The notes under the pieces are model-generated. The model ran no database searches. It saw nothing but the letters and a program-made list of their open reading frames with translations, and had not been told where the DNA came from. This document shows, one piece after another, positions 8,264 to 16,158 of a stretch of 64,000 nt of DNA. The position numbers and the translations under genes were made by a program. The first letter of the stretch is position 1, and every line of letters starts with the position of its first letter. Source of the stretch: Halomonas sp. MCCC 1A13316 (GTDB taxonomy: Bacteria > Pseudomonadota > Gammaproteobacteria > Pseudomonadales > Halomonadaceae); contig NZ_CP053382.1 of the NCBI RefSeq assembly GCF_014931605.1, positions 1,984,001 through 2,048,000 on the forward strand, read 5' to 3'.

Positions 8264-9313
8264 CTACAGTGGCAGGCTGAGCTGGCGCCGAGCGTCGTCA
8301 GCCACCAGCCGTACCCCGACGCCCAGCAGGCGCACCGGACGCTGACGCCTGGCCCATGCCTGTTCCATCAGCGTGGTGAAGGTGTCGAGCGTGGGCAGGC
8401 CGCCACGGGAATCGAGAGTGGTGAGAGAGAAGTCGTCGAAGCGCACCTTGACGAAAACACCAGCAATAGGCGGGTGGCCATGGCGGGCAAGGCGTGCCTC
8501 GAGGCGTTCGTATAGCGGTGGCAGCTGAGTGTGGCAGTTCGCCAGGTCGGGCAGATCGGTGGCGAAGGTAGTCTCCACGCTCACCGATTTGCGCTCGCGC
8601 TCGATGCGTACCGGCCGGTCGTCGATGCCACGTGCCAGCTCGAACAGGCGCCGCCCGAACTTGCCGAATTCCTGCAGCAGACGTTCCAGCGGAACGCGCT
8701 GAAGGTCGGCACAGGTAGCGATCTCCAGGGTTTGAAGGCGCTTGGCCGTGGCCGGCCCGACGCCGTGCAGCTTGGTTACCGGGAGCGCGCTCACGAAGTC
8801 GTCCACTTGGGGCGGCGTGATTACGGTGAGGCCGTCCGGCTTCTCCCAGTCGCTGGCAATCTTGGCCAGGAATTTTGCTGGGGCGGCACCCACCGAGACG
8901 GTAATACCCACGCGCTTGGTGCATTCCTCCTTCAGCCAGCGTGCCATCCAGGTGGCGCTGCCCGAGAAGCGGGTCACGTCGGTGACGTCGAGAAAGGCCT
9001 CGTCCAGGGAGAGCGGCTCCACCAGCGGTGTCAGCTCATGAAAGATCGCCAGTAGCTGCCGCGAAGCCTCACGGTAGCGATCGAAGTCGCCGGGCAACAG
9101 AGTGAGGTGAGGGCACAAGCGCAACGCCCGCGCCGTCGGCATGGCGGAATGGATGCCGTAGGCCCGGGCCGGGTAATTGCAGGTCGAGATGACGCCGCGC
9201 CCTTCGGCGCTGCCGCCGATCGCCAAGGGAATATCGCGCAACGCCGGGTTGTCGCGCATCTCCACTGCGGCGTAGAAGCAATCGCAATCGGCGTGCAGGA
9301 TCTTGCGGCTCAT
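8264..9313 (-). CDS. dinB: DNA polymerase IV (Y-family, translesion)
   Basis: Error-prone lesion-bypass polymerase of the SOS response. The 349-residue protein starts [20 protein letters not shown] with the catalytic metal-binding Asp. It has the steric and active-site motifs [13 protein letters not shown] and [13 protein letters not shown] with the second catalytic acidic pair, then thumb and little-finger segments such as [14 protein letters not shown] use ATG 9313; a longer frame to 9427 reads through a structured repeat and is not Pol IV-like. It lies 141 bp downstream of lexA on the same strand, consistent with SOS control. Confidence 0.95.
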   Translation of the reverse strand: MSRKILHADCDCFYAAVEMRDNPALRDIPLAIGGSAEGRGVISTCNYPARAYGIHSAMPTARALRLCPHLTLLPGDFDRYREASRQLLAIFHELTPLVEPLSLDEAFLDVTDVTRFSGSATWMARWLKEECTKRVGITVSVGAAPAKFLAKIASDWEKPDGLTVITPPQVDDFVSALPVTKLHGVGPATAKRLQTLEIATCADLQRVPLERLLQEFGKFGRRLFELARGIDDRPVRIERERKSVSVETTFATDLPDLANCHTQLPPLYERLEARLARHGHPPIAGVFVKVRFDDFSLTTLDSRGGLPTLDTFTTLMEQAWARRQRPVRLLGVGVRLVADDARRQLSLPL

Positions 9314-9368
9314 CGATACGTTGTTCCGCTCAACTGGAGCGCTTTCTGGGCGACGACCAGACAAAGCG

Positions 9369-9445
9369 GAACTCGACGAGGAAGCGGAGTTGACTGTAGT
9401 CAATGAGCATTCCGAGGAGAGCTCCAACGCCGTATGGTCGAGTTC
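9369..9445. repeat. Structured intergenic element between lexA and dinB
   Basis: GAACTCGAC (9369-9377) and GTCGAGTTC (9437-9445) form a perfect 9-bp outer inverted repeat. Inside is a tight hairpin, TTGACT-gt-AGTCAA (9390-9403), set in GAGGAAGCGGAG...ATGAGCATTCCGAGG. This nested arrangement is not a simple terminator. I recall similar GAGGAAGCGGAG/ATGAGCATT sequences scattered in pseudomonad and halomonad genomes, but could not check this. It could be a dispersed repeat or a structured RNA in the lexA-dinB transcript. Confidence 0.5.
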
Positions 9446-9454
9446 AGGAAGCGA

Positions 9455-10102
9455 TCAACCCAAAGCTTGGCCGCTGCCGCCGCGTATGACTCCCACCCCG
9501 ATACCCTCGATTTCGAGCGGCTGATGGCGCAAGTCCACCTCGATGGGAGCGAAGTCAGCGTTTTCGGCTTCCAGCACCACGCGGTGCCCCTGACGGTGGA
9601 AGCGCTTGACCGTGACCTCGTCCTCCAGCCGTGCCACCACGATCTGGCCGTCGCGCACGCGGTCGGTGCGGTGCACGGCCAGCAGGTCGCCTTCCAGGAT
9701 GCCCGCATCCTTCATCGAAAGCCCGCGGACCTTGAGCAGGTAATCGGCCCGGGGTGTGAAGAATTCCGGGGGCAGGGGACAGTAGCGGTCGATGTGCTCG
9801 GCGGCGAGAACGGGGCTGCCGGCCGCGACCTCGCCAATGATCGGTAGCCCCTCGGCATTCGGCTCGTTGACAGCGGCGTCGGCCTCCTGGGCCGGCAAGC
9901 GAATGCCACGAGAGGTGCCGCGGATCACTCTGATGACCCCCTTGCGCTCGAGTGCTCGCAGATGTTCCTCGGCGGCATTGGGAGAGCGAAAACCCAGCGC
10001 CCGGGCAATTTCAGCACGGGTCGGAGGGTAGCCGAACTCGTTCATGGTCTTGACGATGAAGTCATAAACGTTCTGTTGGCGCGAGGTGAGAGGGCGTGTC
10101 AT
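9455..10102 (-). CDS. lexA: LexA repressor
   Basis: SOS repressor that self-cleaves when RecA is activated. The 215-residue protein has an N-terminal winged helix ([29 protein letters not shown]) and a C-terminal S24 peptidase domain. The Ala-Gly cleavage site is in GEVAAGSPV, the catalytic Ser in [10 protein letters not shown] and the Lys in VTVKRFHRQ. Start chosen at ATG 10102, giving [10 protein letters not shown] as in other LexA proteins. It diverges from psrA, as in Pseudomonas, and dinB follows it. Confidence 0.96.
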   Translation of the reverse strand: MTRPLTSRQQNVYDFIVKTMNEFGYPPTRAEIARALGFRSPNAAEEHLRALERKGVIRVIRGTSRGIRLPAQEADAAVNEPNAEGLPIIGEVAAGSPVLAAEHIDRYCPLPPEFFTPRADYLLKVRGLSMKDAGILEGDLLAVHRTDRVRDGQIVVARLEDEVTVKRFHRQGHRVVLEAENADFAPIEVDLRHQPLEIEGIGVGVIRGGSGQALG

Positions 10103-10130
10103 GGCAAACTCCAGTGGCGTGACTGCCGTA

Positions 10131-10163
10131 TTGGTCAAGTATACAGCATGGAAGCCCATACAG
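10131..10163 (-). promoter_or_regulatory. Two degenerate LexA (SOS) boxes
   Basis: On the minus strand CTGTATACTTGACCAA (10146-10131) and CTGTATGGGCTTCCAT (10163-10148) each keep the left half of the CTGT-N8-ACAG SOS box, while the right half is poor. A double box before lexA is the usual autoregulatory layout, which supports the call despite the weak right arms. Confidence 0.45.
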
Positions 10164-10272
10164 TAAAAAGGGGATCGTTCATCGCCGCCAAGCGTCTGAA
10201 GACGTTTAAAACGCTACTGGTTGTCTATTCATTGAGTGACGAGTCGTAATGACGTAGACTTTTGTAATGTTT

Positions 10273-10286
10273 AAAACAGACGTTTC
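10273..10286. promoter_or_regulatory. Candidate PsrA operator
   Basis: AAAC (10274-10277), four bases, GTTT (10282-10285) fits the published PsrA pattern (G/C)AAAC-N2-4-GTTT(G/C) apart from the left flank base. It lies about 16 bp before psrA, which is known to repress itself in pseudomonads. A second GTTTAAAAC-type palindrome is at 10204-10212. Confidence 0.45.
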
Positions 10287-10301
10287 CAGCGGGAACTGAT
10301 C

Positions 10302-10970
10302 ATGGCCCAGACCGATACCGTCACCCGTATTCTCGACACTGCCGAGGTGCTGTTCGCCGAGCGCGGCTTCGCCGAGACCTCGCTGCGTACCATCACCAGC
10401 AAGGCACGCGTCAATCTCGCCGCGGTCAATTACCACTTCGGCTCGAAGAAAGCACTGATCCAGGCGGTCTTCTCTCGTTATCTCGATCCCTTTACCATGC
10501 GTTTCCATCACGCCCTGGATGAGTTGGAGGCGCGTCACGCCGGCGGCGTCATTCCGCTTGAAGAGCTACTGGAAACCATGGCGCGAACCGTGCTCGAAGT
10601 ACCCGCAGAGAAGCACAGCCTGAAGGTGTTCATGAAGCTGCTGGGGCTTGCCTACAGTCAGGCTCAAGGGCACTTGCGGCGCCACATCCAAGAAGAGTAC
10701 GGCAGCGTCTTTACCCGCTTTACCGAGTTGGTAAGGCGCGCCACCCCGGAGCTGCCCGATGCCGAGCGATTCTGGCGCCTGCATTTCGTTCTCGGTACGG
10801 TGATCTTCACGCTGTCCGGCCTCGACGCGCTGCGCGATATCGCCGAGAAGGACTACCAGGAGCACGTCTCGGTGCGCGATTTGATCCGACGCTTGCGCCC
10901 TGTGGTAGTTGCTGCCATGAACGCGCCTCTACCGCCGCCACCCGCCGCGCAGCCGGCCAAGGCGAGCTGA
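10302..10970 (+). CDS. psrA: TetR-family regulator PsrA
   Basis: Long-chain-fatty-acid-responsive regulator that in pseudomonads controls rpoS and beta-oxidation genes. The 222-residue protein begins MAQTDTVTRILDTAEVLFAE, and its HTH (TSLRTITSKARVNLAAVNYH) is almost identical to Pseudomonas PsrA as I remember it. The C-terminal ligand domain carries MKLLGLAYSQAQGHLRRHI. Divergent lexA and downstream nagZ reproduce the Pseudomonas psrA locus. A GGGAAC ribosome-binding site and a PsrA-like operator precede it. The Pro/Ala-rich tail is variable. Confidence 0.9.
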   Translation: MAQTDTVTRILDTAEVLFAERGFAETSLRTITSKARVNLAAVNYHFGSKKALIQAVFSRYLDPFTMRFHHALDELEARHAGGVIPLEELLETMARTVLEVPAEKHSLKVFMKLLGLAYSQAQGHLRRHIQEEYGSVFTRFTELVRRATPELPDAERFWRLHFVLGTVIFTLSGLDALRDIAEKDYQEHVSVRDLIRRLRPVVVAAMNAPLPPPPAAQPAKAS

Positions 10971-10971
10971 C

Positions 10972-11490
10972 ATGCACACCCCTCGGCTGGATGCATTGCC
11001 GCCCCGGGATGGGTGCTGGTTGGAGGTCGATATCGGTCGCCAATGCCTCATCCAGTGGCTGGGCGAGCAGCCCCAGAGGGAGTGGCTGGTGTCGACGGCG
11101 CTGGCGGGCACGGGGCAGCGCGAGAGCAGCGGTTGCACACCGTTGGGCTGGCATTACGTGCGGGCGGCGATCGGTGCCGGTCAGCCGGCGGGTACGGTGT
11201 TTCGCGGCCGGCGCCCTACCGGCGAGGTCTATAGCGCGGCACTGGCTGACGCCCACCCCGAACGTGACTGGATATTGACCCGCATTCTGTGGCTGTGCGG
11301 ACTCGAGCGTGATGTCAATCGAGGTGGCGACGTCGACTCCCAGAGGCGCTATATCTATCTACACGGCACACCGCCGGACCAGCCGATGGGGGCACCCCGT
11401 TCGCATGGTTGTATTCGCATGCGTGACGAGGCGTTGCTGGAAGTCTTCGCCCTGGCATTGCCGGGCACTCCCGTCTGGCTGCACGAATGA
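10972..11490 (+). CDS. YkuD-domain L,D-transpeptidase family protein without a signal peptide
   Basis: A 172-residue enzyme of the YkuD fold. The active-site signature is complete: His in YIYLHGTPPDQPMG and Ser-His-Gly-Cys in APRSHGCIRMRDE. The N-terminus (MHTPRLDALPPRDGCWLEV) has no hydrophobic segment, so it should stay in the cytoplasm, unlike wall cross-linking L,D-transpeptidases. Cytosolic YkuD proteins such as Acinetobacter ElsL are reported to trim murein tetrapeptides as L,D-carboxypeptidases. The neighbour nagZ belongs to the same recycling pathway, which favours that role. It starts one base after the psrA stop. Confidence 0.82.
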   Translation: MHTPRLDALPPRDGCWLEVDIGRQCLIQWLGEQPQREWLVSTALAGTGQRESSGCTPLGWHYVRAAIGAGQPAGTVFRGRRPTGEVYSAALADAHPERDWILTRILWLCGLERDVNRGGDVDSQRRYIYLHGTPPDQPMGAPRSHGCIRMRDEALLEVFALALPGTPVWLHE

Positions 11491-11608
11491 CCCAATAGGG
11501 CCGCTTGCCGGTTCCAACAGAGTTCGAATCAGGTGTGCCATGGATGGCTGTTGCCGTAGGCGGCTTTAGTCTAGAATCAGCTCCCTTTCTGCCCCAAGGA
11601 CTCCGATC

Positions 11609-12622
11609 ATGACCCAGACCCACGGCCCGGTGATGCTCGATCTGGAAGGCACCGCATTACGTAAAGAAGAGCGCGCACTGCTCAAGCGTCCCGAGGTGGG
11701 AGGTGTCATCCTGTTCGGCCGCAATGTCGAGCATGCGCGGCAGGTGCGGGAGCTTTGCGACGGCATTCGGCGCGTTCGCCCTGAGTTGCTGCTGGCCATA
11801 GACCAGGAAGGCGGTCGTGTCCAGCGGCTCCGCGAAGGCGTGACTCGCCTGCCCGCCATGGGCCGTATCGGCCGTGACTATGAGGCGACGCCGGAAGTGA
11901 CCCTGAGGCTGTGCCTGGATACCGGATGGTTATTGGGCATGGAGATGGCCGCCTGTGGGCTCGACCTCAGCTTTGCTCCGGTGCTTGATGTCGATACCGG
12001 CATCTCCAGCGTCATTGGCGATCGCAGTTTATCTTCCAGCCCTCAGGCCGTGGCGGCCATGGGCGGTGCGTTCATCGCCGGCCTGCACGAAGCCGGCATG
12101 GCGGCGGTGGGCAAGCACTTTCCCGGGCATGGCGGCGTGGCGGCAGATTCCCACCTTGAACTGCCGGTGGACGCTCGCCCGCTCGAGGCGCTTCGCCAGC
12201 ACGACCTGATACCCTTCGCCGAGCTCGCCTCCCGGCTCGATGGCATCATGCCGGCCCACGTCATCTATTCCGCCTTCGACTCGCGTCCAGCGGGCTTCTC
12301 CGGTAGCTGGCTGGGCCTGCTGCGCGAGTCGCTTGGTTTCAAGGGCACCATCTTCTCAGACGATCTCGGCATGGCGGGCGCCAGCTTCGCCGGTACACCG
12401 GGTGAGCGAGCCCTGGCCGCGCTGGATGCCGGTTGCGACATGGTGCTGGTGTGCAACGATCGTGCTGCTGCGCTCGAAGTATTGGAAGCCTGTCAGGGGC
12501 GGACGACACGGCTGACGGCGCGCTTCCGCTACGGCCGGGCGCGTCCCGACATCGAGGCGCTCGAGGCCCTGGGGCGCTGGCGTCGTGTGCACGCACGGCT
12601 CGAAGCCATGGCGTCGCTCTGA
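11609..12622 (+). CDS. nagZ: Beta-N-acetylglucosaminidase NagZ
   Basis: Cytosolic glycosidase (GH3) of peptidoglycan recycling; it removes GlcNAc from anhydromuropeptides and so shapes the AmpR-sensed pool. The 337-residue protein has MLDLEGTALRKEE, LLAIDQEGGRVQRLRE, VGKHFPGHGGVAADSH (catalytic Asp-His region) and the nucleophile Asp in IFSDDLGMAGASFAG. Length matches the short gram-negative NagZ. AAGGA precedes the ATG. It lies in the psrA cluster as in pseudomonads. Confidence 0.95.
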   Translation: MTQTHGPVMLDLEGTALRKEERALLKRPEVGGVILFGRNVEHARQVRELCDGIRRVRPELLLAIDQEGGRVQRLREGVTRLPAMGRIGRDYEATPEVTLRLCLDTGWLLGMEMAACGLDLSFAPVLDVDTGISSVIGDRSLSSSPQAVAAMGGAFIAGLHEAGMAAVGKHFPGHGGVAADSHLELPVDARPLEALRQHDLIPFAELASRLDGIMPAHVIYSAFDSRPAGFSGSWLGLLRESLGFKGTIFSDDLGMAGASFAGTPGERALAALDAGCDMVLVCNDRAAALEVLEACQGRTTRLTARFRYGRARPDIEALEALGRWRRVHARLEAMASL

Positions 12623-12671
12623 CTTGCCTGTTCGTTTCTCATTCGTTTACCTGCATTGATACGAGTCCTTC

Positions 12672-13250
12672 ATGCCCAAACTCGAAGCCGATTATCTCGA
12701 ATCCCTGGCCACCATGCGCGATGTCATGGAGAACGCCGACTGCCTGATCAGCCATGATGAGGTAGAGCGTGCGCTCGACCGCATGGCCGAGCAGATCACC
12801 GCCGATCTGGGCGACAAGCTGCCGGTGTTCTATTGCGTGATGAACGGCGGGTTGATTACCACAGGTCACCTGCTGACCCGCCTGGGCTTCCCGCTGGAGG
12901 TCGATTACCTCCATGCGACACGCTATCGCGGCGGCCTGCGCGGGGGCGAACTGTTCTGGCGGGTCTCGCCGGAGATACCGATGGCCGATCGCCACGTGGT
13001 GATCGTCGACGACATCCTCGACGAAGGCGCCACCCTGGCGGCGATACTCGCCTATTGCCGAGAGGCGGGGGCGGCCAGCATCTCTACCGCCGTTCTGGTC
13101 GACAAGCGCCACGACCGCAAGTCGGTACCCGGTCTCAAGGCCGACTACTGCAGCCTGGAAGTGGTCGATCGCTACGTGTTCGGCTTCGGCATGGATTACA
13201 AGGGCTACTGGCGGAACGCGCCGGGAATCTTCGCTCCCAAGGGGCTTTGA
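12672..13250 (+). CDS. Hypoxanthine-guanine phosphoribosyltransferase
   Basis: Purine-salvage transferase using PRPP. The 192-residue protein carries [18 protein letters not shown] near residue 55 and the PRPP-binding loop [17 protein letters not shown] near residue 110, with the [13 protein letters not shown] base-pocket region at the end. It belongs to the HPRT type found next to nagZ in gammaproteobacteria. The exact base preference (hypoxanthine versus guanine) cannot be read from sequence. Confidence 0.88.
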   Translation: MPKLEADYLESLATMRDVMENADCLISHDEVERALDRMAEQITADLGDKLPVFYCVMNGGLITTGHLLTRLGFPLEVDYLHATRYRGGLRGGELFWRVSPEIPMADRHVVIVDDILDEGATLAAILAYCREAGAASISTAVLVDKRHDRKSVPGLKADYCSLEVVDRYVFGFGMDYKGYWRNAPGIFAPKGL

Positions 13251-13439
13251 TTCATCCATTTCGGAATGGTTAAGGCACATCCTGCTTCCATCGGGCTGAA
13301 AATACGCATTAACCCTTTAAAGGCGCCTTCTTTCATAACTTTTGCGAATGCATAGGCGTCTTTTTTTCGTTTGTGAAACAGGTTGGCCGTCTGCTCTCAT
13401 TGAAGCCACTTGAACCTTTGACGAGTGCAGTCATTCGAT

Positions 13440-14711
13440 ATGGATTTTCCTCACATCAGCCAAGCTTTGGGCGTCATACATCCCATCTGCATCGAGCGGG
13501 GGCGCAATGCCGAAGTGTGGGATGAGCGCGGCAACCGATACATCGACTTCGTAGGCGGCATCGGTGTACTCAACCTGGGGCATTCGCACCCCGCCATCAT
13601 CGAGGCGGTAAAGGCACAGGTCGATACGCTGATGCATTCGGCGTTCAATGCCGTGCCGCACCGCGGCTATCTGGAAGTGGCCGAAGCCTTGGCCGCCTTC
13701 GTGCCCGTTTCTTATCCGCTCTCCTGCATGTTGACCAACAGCGGGGCTGAGGCCACCGAGAATGCGATGAAGGTGGCGCGCGCGGCGACCGGACGGCAGA
13801 CGGTCATCGCCTTCGACGATGGGTTCCACGGCCGCACGCTGGCAGCCTTGAATCTCAACGGCAAGGTCAAACCCCACAAGAGCCGGCTGGGTGCCTTGCC
13901 TGGCCCGGTTCACCATATCCCCTTTCCCAGTGGCGACAGTGATATCGACGCCGTCCAGGCGATGGCCGCATTGGAGCGTCTTTTCGAGGTCGAAACACCA
14001 GCCGATGAGGTGGCGTGCGTCGTCGTCGAGCCGGTCCAGGGTGAAGGGGGCTTCCGGCCGCTGTGTCGTGACTTCGCCACGCGGCTGCGCGGCGTGTGTG
14101 ATCGTCACGGCATCGTGCTCATCCTCGACGAGATCCAGTCGGGGTTCGGGCGAACCGGGTCGCGCTTCGCTTTCTCCCCCCTGGGAATCGAGCCCGACCT
14201 GCTGCTGATGGGCAAGAGCATGGCCGCAGGGCTGCCGCTGGCGGCGGTGGTGGGCAGGGCGGAGCTCATGGATGCCGTTCCCAAGGGCGGTTTGGGCGGC
14301 ACCTATTCGGGTAATGCCGTGGCCTGTGCCGCAGCACGGGCGGTGATGGCGCTGATGAGCGAGGAGGCCCTGGCCGCCTGGGGCAAAACTCAGGAGAGGC
14401 TGATCGTCGAGGCCCATCGGCGCTGGCAGGCAAGCGGGCGCTTTCCGATGGTGGGGGCGCTCACCGGGGTGGGCGCAATGCGCGGAATCGTCTTCAAGGA
14501 TACCGCCCGAGCCTGCGGCGGCGAGCATCTGGCCAGGCTGCTGTCGGCGGCGCGTGAGGCCGGTGTACTGCTGATGCCGAGCGGCCGTCGGCGTAACGTG
14601 CTGCGCCTGCTGGCACCCCTGACCGCCGAGCCTGAAGTCATGATGGAAGGACTCGCTCGCATTGAGCGTGGCCTGGAATCACTCATTCAACTTGATACCA
14701 AGGAGGCATGA
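13440..14711 (+). CDS. Class III aminotransferase, probable 2-aminoadipate (or GABA) transaminase
   Basis: A PLP-dependent omega-type aminotransferase of about 423 residues. The fold is GabT-like: DFVGGIGVLNLGHSHP, TNSGAEATENAMKVARAAT, FDDGFHGRTLAALNLNGK, VVVEPVQGEGGF and ILDEIQSGFGRTG, with the PLP lysine in LLLMGKSMAAGLPL. Annotation by similarity would say 4-aminobutyrate transaminase. It overlaps hglS by four bases (ATGA), and the HglS substrate is 2-oxoadipate, so I infer that it deaminates 2-aminoadipate, as P. putida PP_4108 does. ATG 13440 is preferred; GTG 13425 is an alternative. Confidence 0.88.
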   Translation: MDFPHISQALGVIHPICIERGRNAEVWDERGNRYIDFVGGIGVLNLGHSHPAIIEAVKAQVDTLMHSAFNAVPHRGYLEVAEALAAFVPVSYPLSCMLTNSGAEATENAMKVARAATGRQTVIAFDDGFHGRTLAALNLNGKVKPHKSRLGALPGPVHHIPFPSGDSDIDAVQAMAALERLFEVETPADEVACVVVEPVQGEGGFRPLCRDFATRLRGVCDRHGIVLILDEIQSGFGRTGSRFAFSPLGIEPDLLLMGKSMAAGLPLAAVVGRAELMDAVPKGGLGGTYSGNAVACAAARAVMALMSEEALAAWGKTQERLIVEAHRRWQASGRFPMVGALTGVGAMRGIVFKDTARACGGEHLARLLSAAREAGVLLMPSGRRRNVLRLLAPLTAEPEVMMEGLARIERGLESLIQLDTKEA

Positions 14712-16078
14712 AGGTGCCCGTATCCCGTTTTCTATCTTCCGACGACATTCGTGAGCGTTTTGCCCAGGCCATGTCGGCCATGTACCAGGCCGAGGTGCCC
14801 CAGTACGGGACCCTGCTCGAACTGGTCGAACGCGTTAACCGGGAAACCCTGGAGGCCGACCCCGCGCTGGCTGAGCGCCTGGCAGCTCATGGCGAGCTGG
14901 AACGCCTCGATGCCGAGCGCCATGGCGCTATCCGCGTGGGAACGGCCGAGGAGTTGGCTATGCTGCGCCGGCTGTTCGCGGTCATGGGCATGGTTCCGGT
15001 GGGCTACTACGACCTTTCCGCAGCCGGGGTACCGGTACACGCCACTGCCTTCCGACCCATCGACGAGACGGCGCTGGCCCGTAACCCTTTCCGGGTCTTC
15101 ACCTCGCTGCTGCGCCTCGAGCTGATCGAGAGCCAGGCATTGCGGGAGCGTGCCACTGCGATTCTGGCTCGGCGCGACATCTTCACCGAGGGCTGCCGTG
15201 AGTCGATCGCACTGCATGAAGCACAGGGCGGGCTTGATGAGGAGCAGAGCGAACGCTTCATCGCCGAGGCTCTAGAGACCTTCCGCTGGCATCGCGAGGC
15301 CACGGTGGACCTGGAAACCTACGAGGCGTTGAATGCCGAGCATCGCCTGATCGCCGACGTAGTCTGCTTTCGCGGACCGCATATCAACCACCTGACGCCG
15401 CGCACGCTGAATATCGACGAGGCGCAGCGACGCATGCCCGATGCCGGCATGAATCCCAAGGCGGTAATCGAGGGGCCGCCCCGTCGCGCCTGTCCGATCC
15501 TGCTGCGCCAGACCAGCTTCAAGGCCCTGGAGGAGGGGATTCGCTTCGCCGGCGAGCGGCAGGGCACTCATACAGCTCGCTTCGGCGAGATCGAGCAGCG
15601 CGGCATGGCGCTGACCGCCAGGGGACGTGAGCTTTACGACAGGTTGCTTGGCGATGCCCGACGCCGTACTGCCGGCCTCGACAACGAGGCGCATCAGCGC
15701 GTGCTCGGAGAGACCTTCGCCGACTTTCCCAATGACGAGAAGACCCTGCGGCGAGAGGGGCTGGCATTCTTCAACTACCGTCTCAGCGAAGCCGGCGGAA
15801 CCGGCGGATGCGTGGAGAGCGCTAGCCTGGAGGAGTTGCTCGAGCGTGGCCTGGTCTCGGCCCGGCCGCTTACCTATGAGGACTTCCTGCCGGTGAGTGC
15901 GGCCGGAATCTTCCAATCGAACCTGGGTGGTGAAAACGGCGGCAACTATACCGGCAGTGCCAATCGCGAAGCCTTCGAGCAGGCTCTGGGGGCACCTGTC
16001 GCCGACGAACTGGCGTTGTATGCCGAGCGTGAGCGGGTTTCTCGCGAAAGGGTATTGAAGGCACTGTCAGCAGAATAG
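14708..16078 (+). CDS. hglS: 2-oxoadipate dioxygenase/decarboxylase HglS (DUF1338, VOC fold)
   Basis: Fe(II) enzyme that converts 2-oxoadipate to D-2-hydroxyglutarate in the D-lysine/pipecolate pathway (P. putida PP_5260, E. coli YdcJ family). The 456-residue protein has the family's N-terminal metal and substrate segments, including HATAFRP at about residue 115 and GPHINHLTPRTLNIDEAQRR near residue 225, and the C-terminal EDFLPVSAAGIFQSNL. Length is typical. It is translationally coupled to the aminotransferase that would supply 2-oxoadipate. A perfect hairpin terminator follows. Confidence 0.9.
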   Translation: MKVPVSRFLSSDDIRERFAQAMSAMYQAEVPQYGTLLELVERVNRETLEADPALAERLAAHGELERLDAERHGAIRVGTAEELAMLRRLFAVMGMVPVGYYDLSAAGVPVHATAFRPIDETALARNPFRVFTSLLRLELIESQALRERATAILARRDIFTEGCRESIALHEAQGGLDEEQSERFIAEALETFRWHREATVDLETYEALNAEHRLIADVVCFRGPHINHLTPRTLNIDEAQRRMPDAGMNPKAVIEGPPRRACPILLRQTSFKALEEGIRFAGERQGTHTARFGEIEQRGMALTARGRELYDRLLGDARRRTAGLDNEAHQRVLGETFADFPNDEKTLRREGLAFFNYRLSEAGGTGGCVESASLEELLERGLVSARPLTYEDFLPVSAAGIFQSNLGGENGGNYTGSANREAFEQALGAPVADELALYAERERVSRERVLKALSAE

Positions 16079-16106
16079 CCGTCGACCCGAGGGAAGGAGC
16101 AGAAAT

Positions 16107-16141
16107 GATAAAGCCGAACCAGGGGCTGGTTCGGCTTTATC
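16107..16141. terminator. Perfect 16-bp hairpin between convergent hglS and mmsA
   Basis: GATAAAGCCGAACCAG (16107-16122), a 3-base loop GGG, and its exact complement (16126-16141). It lies between the convergent stops of hglS and mmsA and can serve both strands. Confidence 0.85.
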
Positions 16142-16158
16142 AAGCCTAACGCCTGGCT

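Noticed and set aside
9314..9427. Upstream in-frame extension of dinB
   Set aside because: The frame is open to 9427 but encodes a Ser-rich stretch through the inverted-repeat element and does not resemble Pol IV, whose normal start is at 9313.
13310..13400. Possible terminator between the phosphoribosyltransferase and aminotransferase genes
   Set aside because: There are AAGGCGCCTT and a T-run near 13363-13369, but no stem of useful length adjoins the T-run.
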